A DNA stretch of 64,000 bases from an uncultured Bifidobacterium sp. (GCF_959020145.1 NZ_CAUEQY010000002.1:114664-178663); one strand, 5' to 3'. Numbered from the stretch's first letter, positions 45,318 through 55,106 are shown. A program made the numbers and translations. Notes: generated from the letters alone by a model not told the origin.

Positions 45318-46702
45318 TGACGAACCTGAAGTATTGGCTGAAAGGGCTTGCCGTCGCGGCAGCGTCCATGATTATTTACGCCGTTGCCTTGGGCTGCTAT
45401 ATGGCCCTAATGCTTCTGGTCATATCCATGGAAGAAGGCGGGGACAATCTTTCCGCCTTCTCGGTGCCTCTTACCGAGGCGTTGGTGCTGCTCAGCCAAG
45501 GTATCGGGTTCAAGACTGATGCCATCACGTTGACGATTGTGCCGTTGCTCTTGACGGTACTGCTTATCGCCCTTATCGCGCAGCTCGCCAGAAGATTTGG
45601 CACGAGTCTGCGTGGATTCGCGGCCGGTCTGGTCTTTTGGGAAGCCGTAAACATCTTCTTCGCCAGAAGCATAAATATCGAAATCGTTGATTCGATGACG
45701 ATGATCGCCATCAAAACGGCGCTTGTTTTCATCCTCGGATATGCGGTCGCGGCGATTCCGAATGCGTCATGGACCCAAGCCTGTACCGAATGGATTCGAT
45801 CTCATGTGTCATCGCCGGTGCGAAAGACCATGGTCATCGGTTCCGTCCTAGGGCTGCTGCTGGAGGCGGCGTATCTGCTGGTCGGTCTGATCGTCGTTGT
45901 TTTTTGGGCAATAAGCAATCAATCATCGATAGCGAAGCTATATGAACTTTCGGGCATGCAGAACGGGTCTCGTATTCTTACCACGATCAGTATGCTCGCA
46001 TGGCTTCCGAATCTGATGATTTGGGCTGTCTCATGGACTTTCGGCGCCGGCTTCTCAATCGGCGATTTAGCTGAATTCACATTATGGACCGGACAGGGTG
46101 ACGGGCTCCCCGCCTTGCCGCTTTTCGGTATGATGCCACAGGCGGTCGAGACGGATTGGGTGAGAATCGCGCTGATGTGCATACCATTGGCATCCGCTTT
46201 TGCTACCGGCATGGTCGTCATGTTGTTTAATAAGGGATTCCATATCAGAGTAGGTGAATCAGGACGGAACATCGACGTCAAACGCGTTGTGCTGAGTTTT
46301 GCCTATCCGATTGCTGCTTTTTCGATTACCAGCGCCGTCGTGTCCGTGGCTTCCAGCTTGCTGTTCGCCTTGGGAAACGGAGGCTTGGGATCGAAACATC
46401 TTGCGCACGTCGGCGTAGACGTGATCGCGTCAACCCGTAAGGTGGGACAACCCACCGCCATGGGTTTGTTCTCCGCATGGCTGCTGACTTTGGTGGCCGT
46501 GAGCATATTTTTCGCCATACGCTGGATGATGAAGCGTATACGCGAACGTGGAAAGAGGGAGACCGCTCCCGAATCCACGGAAAACAGCCGTGAGGAAACA
46601 CGTGCGCTTCGCACGGTCGCCTCGAACAACAATAACAAGGAGGATCAGGGTGACAACAACGAATCGACCGATACGACGGGCTCTGGTATCAGTCTTCCAT
46701 AA
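45314..46702 (+). CDS. PerM-like integral membrane protein (DUF6350)
   Basis: This 462-residue protein has about eleven hydrophobic segments and a basic/acidic cytoplasmic tail of ~60 residues. No catalytic motif is visible. Its position between sucD and purH matches Rv0955 (PerM), a membrane protein linked to cell division and stress survival in mycobacteria; the assignment rests on synteny and topology. The tail overlaps the purH start by 53 bases. purN, normally between, is missing. Confidence 0.78.
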   Translation: MMTNLKYWLKGLAVAAASMIIYAVALGCYMALMLLVISMEEGGDNLSAFSVPLTEALVLLSQGIGFKTDAITLTIVPLLLTVLLIALIAQLARRFGTSLRGFAAGLVFWEAVNIFFARSINIEIVDSMTMIAIKTALVFILGYAVAAIPNASWTQACTEWIRSHVSSPVRKTMVIGSVLGLLLEAAYLLVGLIVVVFWAISNQSSIAKLYELSGMQNGSRILTTISMLAWLPNLMIWAVSWTFGAGFSIGDLAEFTLWTGQGDGLPALPLFGMMPQAVETDWVRIALMCIPLASAFATGMVVMLFNKGFHIRVGESGRNIDVKRVVLSFAYPIAAFSITSAVVSVASSLLFALGNGGLGSKHLAHVGVDVIASTRKVGQPTAMGLFSAWLLTLVAVSIFFAIRWMMKRIRERGKRETAPESTENSREETRALRTVASNNNNKEDQGDNNESTDTTGSGISLP

Positions 46703-48278
46703 GGAAGGCATCGAGGTGCTTGCCGAAGCGTTCATCAAGGCGGGCACCGAGGTGGTTTCCACCGGTTCCACCGCGAAGCGTCTGGCTGAGCTGGGTGTCA
46801 AAGTGACCGAGGTCTCCGAAGTCACTGGTTTCCCGGAATGCCTTGATGGTCGCGTCAAGACCCTTGACCCGCATATCCATGCCGGTATCCTCGCCGACAT
46901 GACTAACCCCGACCATGCCTCCCAGCTCGAGAAGTTTGGCATCAAGCCGTTCGATCTGGTGGTCGTCAATCTGTATCCATTCGCCGACACGGTCCGCTCC
47001 GGAGCTGACGAAGCCGCCACCATCGAAAAGATCGATATCGGCGGTCCGTCCATGGTGCGTGGCGCAGCCAAGAACAGCGCCACCGTCGCCATCATCACCG
47101 ATCCGAACGATTATGCACTCGTCGCCTCCCGCATCGAGAACGGCGAGGGCTTCTCCCTTGATGAGCGTCGCTGGCTCGCAGGAAAGGCGTTCGCCCATAC
47201 GGCCGCCTACGACGCCACCATCAACGAGTGGACCGCGAAGCATTGGCCGAAGCCGGCGTCCATCGAACAGCCGGTTTCCGAAGGCGAGACCGAAGTGAAT
47301 GAGGCCAAGTTCCCAGCCACGTTCACCCGTACGTGGGACCGCGCGCACGTGCTGCGTTACGGCGAGAACCCTCACCAGCAGGCTTCGCTGTATCTGGATC
47401 CGCTCAACCAGAACGGCTTCGCACACGCCGAACAGCTTGGCGGCAAGCCGATGAGCTACAACAATTACGTCGATGCCGACGCCGCATGGCGTGCCGTGTG
47501 GGATTTCGCGCCTCAGATCGCCGTCGCAGTGGTCAAGCACAACAATCCATGCGGTCTGGCCATTGGCGCTACCGTGGCAGAGGCGCACAAGAAGGCGCAC
47601 GCATGCGATCCGATGAGCGCCTATGGCGGTGTGATTGCTGCGAACAGCAAGGTCACTATGGAAATGGCCGAAAGTGTTCGTCCAATCTTCACCGAAGTCA
47701 TCGTCGCGCCCGATTACGACGCCGATGCGCTTGAACTGCTCCAGACCAAGAAGAAGAACCTGCGTATCCTGAAGGTGTCTGAGCCTCCGAAGACCAAGAC
47801 CCAGTTCCGTCAGATTGACGGCGGTCTGCTCGTGCAGTCCACCGATCTGATTGACGCTTCAGGAGACGATCCGAACGCGTGGAAGCTGGTTTCCGGCGAG
47901 CCGGCCGACGCTGAAACCGTCAGGGATCTGGTGTTCGCATGGCGTGCCATCCGGTGCGTCAAATCCAACGCCATACTTATCGCCCACGATCAGGCAACCG
48001 TAGGCATCGGCATGGGCCAGGTCAATCGTGTGGATTCCGCCAATCTGTCCGTCGAGCGTGCCAACACGCTGGCTGACGGAGCCAACCGCACCAAGGGAGC
48101 GGTGGCCGCGTCCGACGCGTTCTTCCCGTTCGCCGACGGTGCCGAGATTCTGATCAACGCCGGTGTCAAGGCCATCGTCCAGCCTGGTGGGTCCATTCGT
48201 GATGAGGAAGTGTTCGAGGCGGCCCGCAAGGCCGGCGTCACCATGTATGTGACCGGTACCCGACACTTCTTCCACTGA
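46650..48278 (+). CDS. purH: Bifunctional AICAR formyltransferase / IMP cyclohydrolase
   Basis: This 542-residue enzyme performs the last two steps of IMP synthesis. GTG 46650 is chosen because AAGGAGG lies 8 bases before and TNRPIRRALVSVFHKEG follows at the usual place. The N-terminal cyclohydrolase domain has STGSTAKRL and GGPSMVRGAAKN; the transformylase domain has RYGENPHQQASLY and VKHNNPCG. The start lies inside the PerM gene, so translation is coupled. A strong terminator follows. Confidence 0.96.
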   Translation: MTTTNRPIRRALVSVFHKEGIEVLAEAFIKAGTEVVSTGSTAKRLAELGVKVTEVSEVTGFPECLDGRVKTLDPHIHAGILADMTNPDHASQLEKFGIKPFDLVVVNLYPFADTVRSGADEAATIEKIDIGGPSMVRGAAKNSATVAIITDPNDYALVASRIENGEGFSLDERRWLAGKAFAHTAAYDATINEWTAKHWPKPASIEQPVSEGETEVNEAKFPATFTRTWDRAHVLRYGENPHQQASLYLDPLNQNGFAHAEQLGGKPMSYNNYVDADAAWRAVWDFAPQIAVAVVKHNNPCGLAIGATVAEAHKKAHACDPMSAYGGVIAANSKVTMEMAESVRPIFTEVIVAPDYDADALELLQTKKKNLRILKVSEPPKTKTQFRQIDGGLLVQSTDLIDASGDDPNAWKLVSGEPADAETVRDLVFAWRAIRCVKSNAILIAHDQATVGIGMGQVNRVDSANLSVERANTLADGANRTKGAVAASDAFFPFADGAEILINAGVKAIVQPGGSIRDEEVFEAARKAGVTMYVTGTRHFFH

Positions 48279-48330
48279 GTTCAGTGGAAGCGTCGACCGG
48301 CAAGCTGGGAGCGTTGCGGCGCGATAAATG

Positions 48331-48380
48331 ACGTGGCGTCCGAAACCATTCGCTGGTTTCGGACGCCACGTTTTATTATT
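48331..48380 (+). terminator. Rho-independent terminator of the sucCD-purH unit
   Basis: A 17-bp perfect stem CGTGGCGTCCGAAACCA/TGGTTTCGGACGCCACG with loop TTCGC is followed by TTTTATTATT. Confidence 0.95.
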
Positions 48381-48434
48381 ATGATTGGGTTCCGTGCGCG
48401 GACGCGCGTTGACATATAACGAAAGGCCTGCGAT

Positions 48435-48719
48435 ATGAGTCATCCCTACGTTTCCGAAGACCATGAAGGCAAGCCGTGGTTTGAATGGATCGTTGCGGCA
48501 ATGGTGGTTATAGCCACAGTGCTTGCGGTCTTAGGCCATGTAAAAGCCGCCACCACGGTAATCGCGGTGACGGCCATCATAACAGGACTAATCAGACTCG
48601 TAATGCGCGAGCGTAGTCCTTGGAAAGTCCGTTCAGTTGGCTTCGACGCTTTCATCGGCATCGGTCTGGGCGTCGGACTGTTCATCCTGCTCGCCCTCGT
48701 GCCCGTCGGCATCGTCTGA
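48435..48719 (+). CDS. DUF3017-like small membrane protein
   Basis: This 94-residue protein has a short acidic N-terminus and three hydrophobic segments, with an RLVMRERSPWKVRS loop between the second and third. This matches actinobacterial DUF3017 proteins, which are found near purH or folD. Function is unknown. The final 87 bases are antisense to the 3' end of the aquaporin gene. AAAGG precedes the ATG at 48435. Confidence 0.72.
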   Translation: MSHPYVSEDHEGKPWFEWIVAAMVVIATVLAVLGHVKAATTVIAVTAIITGLIRLVMRERSPWKVRSVGFDAFIGIGLGVGLFILLALVPVGIV

Positions 48720-49568
48720 CGCGTCGTCGGCTATGGCCTCCAGCGTTTCGGAATCCTGCTCGGCTTCCGAAACGTTTTTCTTGGTGCCGATCATGGACGC
48801 GACTATGGCCACAAGCGAGACGATGGCGGCTGCGAGAATCGGGCAGATCCAGAACACCCACAGCTGCTGCAGAGGCTCTTGGGAAAGGCCCTGATTCTGG
48901 GCGAAGATGGCGATGCCAGTGGCACGAGCCGGATTCAGAGCTGCGCCTGTTACCGGATAGGAGATTGCGGCGCCGACACCGTAGGCGAGACCCATGGCGA
49001 TGGCATGGCTGGTATTGGTCTTTCCGGATTCACTGGTGGTGTTGAGCGCGGTGGCGACGATGATGATGCCCGCGACGAGTTCAACGGCGATGGCCAGAGT
49101 GATGCTGAAGGACACGCCATAGTTGCCGAGCGTGGCATAGGAGACGGAATTCTTGTCAAAACCGTTAATGACCGGCGTCAGCCAGATTTTCAGCGTTACC
49201 TGCTCGGATGTCGGCAGCAGGAAGCGGATGGCGGCGCCTGCGCCGATACCACCCAGCACCTGAACGATAATATAGAGCACTCCGTCAAGCACATGGGTTT
49301 TGCCGGACAGCATCGCCGCAACGGAGACCGCCGGATTGAACTGGGCGCCGGAAATCGTGCCGAATATCAGGGTGGCGGCGGCGTACACCAAACCTGTCAG
49401 CAAGGCGATGAACGCCATATTCACGCCGTAGATCGCGGAACCAAGCGTGCAAATCGAGTAGATGGCGAAGCAGATGATGAAGCTTCCCACCAGCTCCGCG
49501 CCTATGCGAAGGGCCAGTGGCTTGCTCTGTTCTTCCTCTGTTACGGACGTTGCTTCAACAGCAGTCAT
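48633..49568 (-). CDS. Aquaporin / MIP-family channel
   Basis: This 311-residue membrane channel has six helices and two NPA loops (SGAQFNPAVS near residue 70, GAALNPARATG near residue 205). It may pass water, glycerol or small solutes; selectivity residues were not resolved. A ~45-residue, extremely acidic cytoplasmic tail (Glu/Asp/Ala/Gln) follows. ATG 49568 has GAGGAAAG before it. The last 87 bases overlap the convergent DUF3017 gene. Confidence 0.92.
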   Translation of the reverse strand: MTAVEATSVTEEEQSKPLALRIGAELVGSFIICFAIYSICTLGSAIYGVNMAFIALLTGLVYAAATLIFGTISGAQFNPAVSVAAMLSGKTHVLDGVLYIIVQVLGGIGAGAAIRFLLPTSEQVTLKIWLTPVINGFDKNSVSYATLGNYGVSFSITLAIAVELVAGIIIVATALNTTSESGKTNTSHAIAMGLAYGVGAAISYPVTGAALNPARATGIAIFAQNQGLSQEPLQQLWVFWICPILAAAIVSLVAIVASMIGTKKNVSEAEQDSETLEAIADDASDDADGHEGEQDEQSDAQTDADESVEAN

Positions 49569-49680
49569 AGTCTTTCCTCTGTCATATAGTGGACAAGTTG
49601 CGGTTTTTATGAAAGCCGCCAAACGACTGCCATACTACCAGCAGTCCCTGTAAGTATTATCCGGCCACGTTGGGAGAACG

Positions 49681-50454
49681 ATGCCAAACGCATATTCTCG
49701 CGCCGCCAAGGCGCACAATCATGACAATGAAGGCATTCGCCTGCAGAAACTTCTCGCTCAGGCGGGCTTCGGCTCGCGCCGTAAATGCGAGGAAATCATC
49801 ACCGATGGTCGCGTTGAGATCGATGGCGAGCTGATTACCGAACTTGGCACCCGAGTCGATCCGAAACGTCAGGAGGTCCGTGTCGACGGTTCTCGCGTGC
49901 GTGTGAACCCTAACCATGTCACGCTTGCGTTGAACAAGCCGAAACGCGTGCTGAGCGCCATGGAGGATCCCAAGGGACGCTACACTTTGCGCGACATCGT
50001 CGGAGACAAGTACGAGCGTATTTTCCACATGGGCCGTCTGGATTATGATTCGGAAGGCCTAATCCTCATGACGAACGACGGCGAACTGAGCCAGCACGTC
50101 ATGCACCCCAAATATGAGGTCGAAAAGACCTACATCGCCACGCTGGAAGGACGCATCAGCGGTCAGGTGTGCCGCAGGCTCGTCACCACGGGCGTGAAGC
50201 TCGACGATGGGTGGATCAAACTCGACCGCTGCGCTATTCTCGACTCCAGCCGCGAAAGCACGTTGGTCAAGGTCGTGCTGCATTCGGGCAAGAACCGCAT
50301 CGTGCGCCGTATTTTCGGCTCGATCGGTTTTCCCGTCAAGCGTTTGGTACGCACGCAGATCGGTCCGATCAAACTCGGCGACCTGAAAAGCGGCACGTAT
50401 CGCGTGTTGTCGCAGGCTGAGGTCCGTTCTCTATCCAAGGCGGTGGGACTGTGA
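49681..50454 (+). CDS. rluB: 23S rRNA pseudouridine synthase (RsuA/RluB type)
   Basis: This 257-residue enzyme has an N-terminal S4 RNA-binding domain (GIRLQKLLAQAGFGSRRKCEEII, residues ~18-40) and an RsuA-type catalytic domain, with the active Asp in HMGRLDYDSEGLILMTNDGEL. The KNRIVRRIFGSIG block also fits. It is upstream of cmk-der, its usual actinobacterial place. The stop overlaps the next start (GTGA). Confidence 0.95.
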   Translation: MPNAYSRAAKAHNHDNEGIRLQKLLAQAGFGSRRKCEEIITDGRVEIDGELITELGTRVDPKRQEVRVDGSRVRVNPNHVTLALNKPKRVLSAMEDPKGRYTLRDIVGDKYERIFHMGRLDYDSEGLILMTNDGELSQHVMHPKYEVEKTYIATLEGRISGQVCRRLVTTGVKLDDGWIKLDRCAILDSSRESTLVKVVLHSGKNRIVRRIFGSIGFPVKRLVRTQIGPIKLGDLKSGTYRVLSQAEVRSLSKAVGL

Positions 50455-52580
50455 TCCGTGTAGCTATTGATGGGCCTGCGGGCGTCGGCAAATCATCCAC
50501 GTCCAAGGCACTGGCCAAATATTATGGTTTCGCATACCTCGACACAGGCGCGATGTACCGTGCCTGCGCCTGGTGGTGCATGCACAAAGGCATCGATTTG
50601 GATGCCGAAACCATCGATGAGCAGCTCGTCACCGAAACCGTCGGCGAATTCTTCACCGACGGCCATTTCGACATCAGCGTCGATCCGGACGATCCGAAGG
50701 TGTACGCCGATGGCGAGGACATCAGCGAGGCCATCCGTTCTTCCGAGGTCTCTTCGCACGTGTCCAAGGTGTCCAACATCATCCCCGTGCGTCACGTGTT
50801 GATCGCCGCGCAACGTGCCTACATCGCACGAGAGGCTTCGGTCGATTCCTTCTCCGAAGGCGCCGGTATTGTTGCTGAGGGCCGTGATATCACCACCGTC
50901 GTCGCTCCCGACGCCGAAGTGCGCATCCTGCTTACCGCGCGTGAAGAGGTCCGTCAGGCCCGACGTAGCGGACAGGCCGTCTCGGGTGTGGGTGCGGAGA
51001 ATGTCGCGGCACGCGACAAGGCCGATTCGAAAGTCACCAACTTCACATCCGCCGCGGAAGGCGTGTTGACCGTCGACAACTCCGATCTCAACTTCGGCGA
51101 GACCCTTGACGTGCTCGTCCGTATCGTTGACGACGCCATCGAGGAACAGGAATACCGCCAGTACGTTTCCAACCTCGAAGGCTATGAGCTGGATGAAGGC
51201 GATGAGGAGCTGATCGATGGAACGGTGTTCTCTGGTGGCGAAAGCAAGAATGGTCCGAAACCGGTCGGCGTACTTGCCGTGGTCGGACGTCCGAACGTCG
51301 GCAAATCCACTCTGGTGAACCGTATTCTCGGCCGTCGCGCAGCCGTGGTGGAGGACACCCCCGGCGTGACTCGCGACCGTGTGAGCTACGACGCCGAATG
51401 GTGCGGCACCGATTTCAAACTGGTCGACACGGGCGGCTGGGAAGCCGACGTGGAAGGCATCGAATCCGCCATCGCATCCCAAGCGCAAATCGCCGTGCAG
51501 CTTGCCGATGCCGTGATTCTCGTGGTGGACGGTCTGGTTGGCCTCACCGACACGGACGAACGCATCGTCAAAATGCTCCGTGCCGCCGGCAAGCCGGTGA
51601 CGCTTGCGGTGAACAAGGTCGATGATCGCGAAAGCGAATACCTGACCGCCGAATTCTGGAAGATGGGTCTGGGGGAGCCGTATGGCATTTCCGCCATGCA
51701 TGGTCGTGGCATCGGTGAACTGCTTGACGCCGCACTCGACTCGTTGGAGAAAGCGGAAAGGACATCCGGCTTCCTTACGCCGTCGCATCTGCGCCGCGTG
51801 GCTCTGGTCGGACGTCCGAACGTCGGCAAATCCTCCCTGCTCAATCAGCTGGCCCACGAGGAACGCACCGTCGTCAACGATCTTGCGGGCACCACGCGAG
51901 ATCCGGTCGATGAGGTCGTCACCGTCGATGGCGAGGATTGGCTGTTCATTGATACCGCAGGTATCAAACGTCGTCTGCACAAGCTGTCCGGCGCGGAATA
52001 CTTCTCCTCGTTGCGTACGCAGGCCGCGATCGAACGTTCCGAGCTTGCCTTGGTGCTGTTCGATGCCTCCCAGCCGATTTCCGACCAAGACCTGAAGGTC
52101 ATGAGCCAGGCCGTGGACGCGGGCCGTTGCATCGTGCTTGTGTTCAACAAGTGGGACCTGATGGACGAGTTCGACCGTCAGCGTATGGAACGCCTGTGGA
52201 AGACCGAGTTCAATCGCGTCACTTGGGCTCAGCGCGTCAATCTGTCGGCAAAGACCGGATGGCACACCAATCGTTTGGCCAATGCCATGCGTGGCGCCTT
52301 GGCATCATGGGACAAGCGCATCCCCACCGGCAAACTCAACGCGTTCCTTGGCAAGATCCAAGCTGCCCACCCGCATCCGCTGCGTGGCGGCAAGCAGCCG
52401 CGAATCCTGTTTGCGACGCAGGCGTCCACCAGACCGCCGCGCTTCGTGATCTTCGCCACCGGCTTCTTGGAGCATGGCTATCGCCGCTACATCGAACGGT
52501 GTCTGCGCGAGGAATTCGGCTTCGAAGGATCGCCGATTCAGATTTCGGTGAATGTCCGTGAGAAGAAGAAACGCAAGTAA
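50451..52580 (+). CDS. cmk-der: Fused cytidylate kinase / ribosome-assembly GTPase Der
   Basis: This 709-residue protein joins two enzymes. Residues 1-~235 are CMP/dCMP kinase with P-loop GPAGVGKSS, LDTGAMYRA and AEGRDITTVV. Residues ~270-709 are Der (EngA), with tandem G domains (GRPNVGKST near 278, GRPNVGKSS near 450, NKVD and NKWD) and a KH-like C-terminus. The fusion keeps all motifs, so both activities are expected. GTG 50451 overlaps the rluB stop. The linker (~235-270) is acidic. Confidence 0.96.
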   Translation: MIRVAIDGPAGVGKSSTSKALAKYYGFAYLDTGAMYRACAWWCMHKGIDLDAETIDEQLVTETVGEFFTDGHFDISVDPDDPKVYADGEDISEAIRSSEVSSHVSKVSNIIPVRHVLIAAQRAYIAREASVDSFSEGAGIVAEGRDITTVVAPDAEVRILLTAREEVRQARRSGQAVSGVGAENVAARDKADSKVTNFTSAAEGVLTVDNSDLNFGETLDVLVRIVDDAIEEQEYRQYVSNLEGYELDEGDEELIDGTVFSGGESKNGPKPVGVLAVVGRPNVGKSTLVNRILGRRAAVVEDTPGVTRDRVSYDAEWCGTDFKLVDTGGWEADVEGIESAIASQAQIAVQLADAVILVVDGLVGLTDTDERIVKMLRAAGKPVTLAVNKVDDRESEYLTAEFWKMGLGEPYGISAMHGRGIGELLDAALDSLEKAERTSGFLTPSHLRRVALVGRPNVGKSSLLNQLAHEERTVVNDLAGTTRDPVDEVVTVDGEDWLFIDTAGIKRRLHKLSGAEYFSSLRTQAAIERSELALVLFDASQPISDQDLKVMSQAVDAGRCIVLVFNKWDLMDEFDRQRMERLWKTEFNRVTWAQRVNLSAKTGWHTNRLANAMRGALASWDKRIPTGKLNAFLGKIQAAHPHPLRGGKQPRILFATQASTRPPRFVIFATGFLEHGYRRYIERCLREEFGFEGSPIQISVNVREKKKRK

Positions 52581-52597
52581 CCACCGGAACTGTTAGA

Positions 52598-52640
52598 AGA
52601 TGGGCGTGCGCCTGGTTTAGACCATGGCGCACGCCCATCT
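52598..52640 (+). terminator. Terminator stem-loop after cmk-der
   Basis: A 15-bp perfect stem AGATGGGCGTGCGCC/GGCGCACGCCCATCT flanks a ~13-base loop and is followed by a weak GCCTTATT tract. Confidence 0.75.
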
Positions 52641-52705
52641 GCCTTATTGAATCTGGGTCGTTGCCGGCTTTTGTTTTCCTTTACGCACAGCTTAGGCCGA
52701 CAGCG

Positions 52706-53119
52706 TCAGAACAGAGGATGTTCATCCTGGTTGCGTGTTCTGAGATACCCCGTTATGGCTCTGCGCGCGAGCGAGCTTAATGAAATGCCGTCCTGCTTGG
52801 CCTTGGCCCGCGCCTTATGGCCTACGGCGTAGGGGAGTTTGATCTTCCATTCGTCGCCAAGCTGTTTGCGCCCGTCGCTGTTCTTTGGCATGCGCCCGAT
52901 GCCGACCGCGTCTGAACAGCCATCGGAATCGTCGGACAAGAGTGCCCTGCGGGTCAATTCGGTAAGCGTGATGCCATCATGCCGAGCGCGTTCGCGGGCT
53001 TCCAAGCCAAGCTCGCGGGGCAATCGAATCTTCCATTCATCTTCGGGAAGCGTTGAATCGAACACATGGGCGAATTCGTCGACGTCATCGAACTGTGGCT
53101 GCGTGTCGTTCTGCTGCAA
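52706..53119 (-). CDS. Tandem ribbon-helix-helix DNA-binding-like protein
   Basis: This 137-residue protein starts at TTG 53119 with AGAGGTGA just before it. It contains two copies of one motif: DEWKIRLPRELGLEARERARHDG plus ITLTELTRRALL (residues ~27-61), and DEWKIKLPYAVGHKARAKAKQDG plus ISLSSLARRAITGYL (residues ~88-126). The pattern beta-strand, helix, turn, helix looks like Arc/MetJ-type RHH. RHH proteins normally dimerise, so one chain with two copies could act as an internal dimer. The DNA target is unknown. Confidence 0.7.
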   Translation of the reverse strand: MQQNDTQPQFDDVDEFAHVFDSTLPEDEWKIRLPRELGLEARERARHDGITLTELTRRALLSDDSDGCSDAVGIGRMPKNSDGRKQLGDEWKIKLPYAVGHKARAKAKQDGISLSSLARRAITGYLRTRNQDEHPLF

Positions 53120-53357
53120 ACCGAATCACCTCTCTGAACCCATGCGTTAATCGCATTAAACGGCAAGAAACATGAAAAATATCGCAGGCTACATATTTGC
53201 ATGCGCTCAAGACCGTCCTGACGTCCGGCTTCCGGCTCCGATAGATGCCATTCTGAGGGGCTGTATGCCGCAGTTCACTGCCCAAACCTGCCCAAACATA
53301 ACGAAAACCCCGCCATTCCGATGCCGTGGAAAACGGCGGAACGACGGGCTTTCTTGG

Positions 53358-53431
<74 letters not shown>

Positions 53432-53675
53432 AACGGTGCGAAAAGCACCGAATATGAAGCATAGCATAATCTCTACGGTTTTTCAAACACATCGTGTCGG
53501 AAAGCGAGTCGCATCCATTCCGGAGAGTTTGGCTTCGGATATTTGAGGGTTTTCCGGCAATTGCTCCACCGGAAGTTCATGTTGGTTCTGTGTCTAAATG
53601 CCCCCGATTTTGGCGGAATGTCGTATTATGGCATAAGCGCATCGAATAACAACGCCCGTTCGAAAGGGAGAGACA

Positions 53676-55106
53676 TTGACTGAGGACGTATTCGAATACT
53701 CTGCCGCGAAGATGCGGAAGCACGGAATGACCGACATGGCCATCGCCCAGTTCCGTCGTCTGTACGAGGTCTGGCGCAATGAGGAGGCCAGCAGTTGGAT
53801 TCGTGAGGACGAGGTCGAACCGCTCGTCAGCGTTCCCAGCTTCCATGACGTGTATGAGACCATCAATCACGACAAGGCCGTTGACGCGTTCGCCAAAACG
53901 GCGTTCCTGAAGCTTAACGGCGGTCTTGGCACTTCGATGGGACTCGATTGCGCCAAGTCGCTGCTGCCGGTACGTCGCCACAAGGCACGGCAGATGCGTT
54001 TCATCGACATCATCATCGGACAGGTGTTGACCGCGCGGACCAGACTTGGCGTCGATCTGCCATTGACTCTGATGAACTCCTTCCGTACCTCCAAAGACAC
54101 CATGAAGGTGCTGCAGACCAATAAGAAATTCCATCAGGAAGACATCCCGATGGAAATCATCCAGCATCAGGAGCCGAAGATCAGCGCGGAAACGGGAATG
54201 CCCGTCAGCTTCCCGGCCAATCCGGAACTCGAATGGTGCCCGCCGGGCCACGGCGACCTGTTCTCCACCATTTGGGAATCCGGTCTGCTTGACGCGCTTG
54301 AGGCGCAGGGGTTCAAATACCTTTTCATCTCCAATTCCGACAACCTGGGCGCGCGTCCCTCCCGTACGCTTGCGCAGCATTTCGAGAATACGGGCGCACC
54401 GTTCATGATCGAGGTCGCCAAACGCACCCCAGCCGATCGTAAGGGCGGCCACATCGTGCGAGACAAGGCCACGGGCCGTCTGATGCTGCGTGAGATGAGC
54501 CAGGTCCATCCAGACGACAAGGACGACGCGCAGAACATCGACAAGCATCCGTACTTCAACACGAACAGCATTTGGGTGCGTATCGATGCGCTGAAAGCGA
54601 AACTCGCATCCTATGACGGCGTGCTTCCCCTTCCGGTAATCCGCAATAAGAAGACGGTCGACCCGACCGATCCGACCAGCGAGCCGGTCATTCAGCTGGA
54701 GACCGCCATGGGAGCCGCGGTGTCGCTTTTCGATGGCGCGACCTGCGTATGCGTCGACCGTATGCGTTTCCTGCCGGTGAAGACCACTGACGATTTGTTC
54801 ATCATGCGGTCCGACCGATTCCATCTGACGGACCAGTACGAGATGGAAGACGGCAACTACATCTTCCCCGACGTCCATTTGGACGCGCGCTATTACAAGA
54901 ACATCCACGATTTCGATGCCCGTTTCCCATACGGTGTGCCTTCGCTCGCCGCGGCGAAATCCGTTAATATCGATGGCGATTGGACCTTCGGCAGGGATGT
55001 GATGCTGTTTAGCGACGCGCGACTGGAGGATCAAGGCGAACCAAGCTATGTGCCGAATGGCGAATATGTCGGCCCGCAGGGCGTGGAACCGGACGATTGG
55101 GTCTGA
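53676..55106 (+). CDS. ugpA: UTP-glucose-1-phosphate uridylyltransferase (UDPGP type)
   Basis: This 476-residue enzyme makes UDP-glucose for the Leloir and galacto-N-biose routes. It belongs to the eukaryote-like UDPGP family, not bacterial GalU: LNGGLGTSMG near residue 88, LMNSFRT near 130, and WCPPGHGD near 190. The start is TTG 53676 after GAAAGGGAG. The gene lies alone between tRNA-Pro and the PafBC gene. Confidence 0.95.
   Translation: MTEDVFEYSAAKMRKHGMTDMAIAQFRRLYEVWRNEEASSWIREDEVEPLVSVPSFHDVYETINHDKAVDAFAKTAFLKLNGGLGTSMGLDCAKSLLPVRRHKARQMRFIDIIIGQVLTARTRLGVDLPLTLMNSFRTSKDTMKVLQTNKKFHQEDIPMEIIQHQEPKISAETGMPVSFPANPELEWCPPGHGDLFSTIWESGLLDALEAQGFKYLFISNSDNLGARPSRTLAQHFENTGAPFMIEVAKRTPADRKGGHIVRDKATGRLMLREMSQVHPDDKDDAQNIDKHPYFNTNSIWVRIDALKAKLASYDGVLPLPVIRNKKTVDPTDPTSEPVIQLETAMGAAVSLFDGATCVCVDRMRFLPVKTTDDLFIMRSDRFHLTDQYEMEDGNYIFPDVHLDARYYKNIHDFDARFPYGVPSLAAAKSVNIDGDWTFGRDVMLFSDARLEDQGEPSYVPNGEYVGPQGVEPDDWV

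Noticed and set aside
52706..53119. The double RHH protein as an antitoxin
   Set aside because: No toxin gene (RelE, MazF, PIN) adjoins it; the neighbours are cmk-der and tRNA-Pro.
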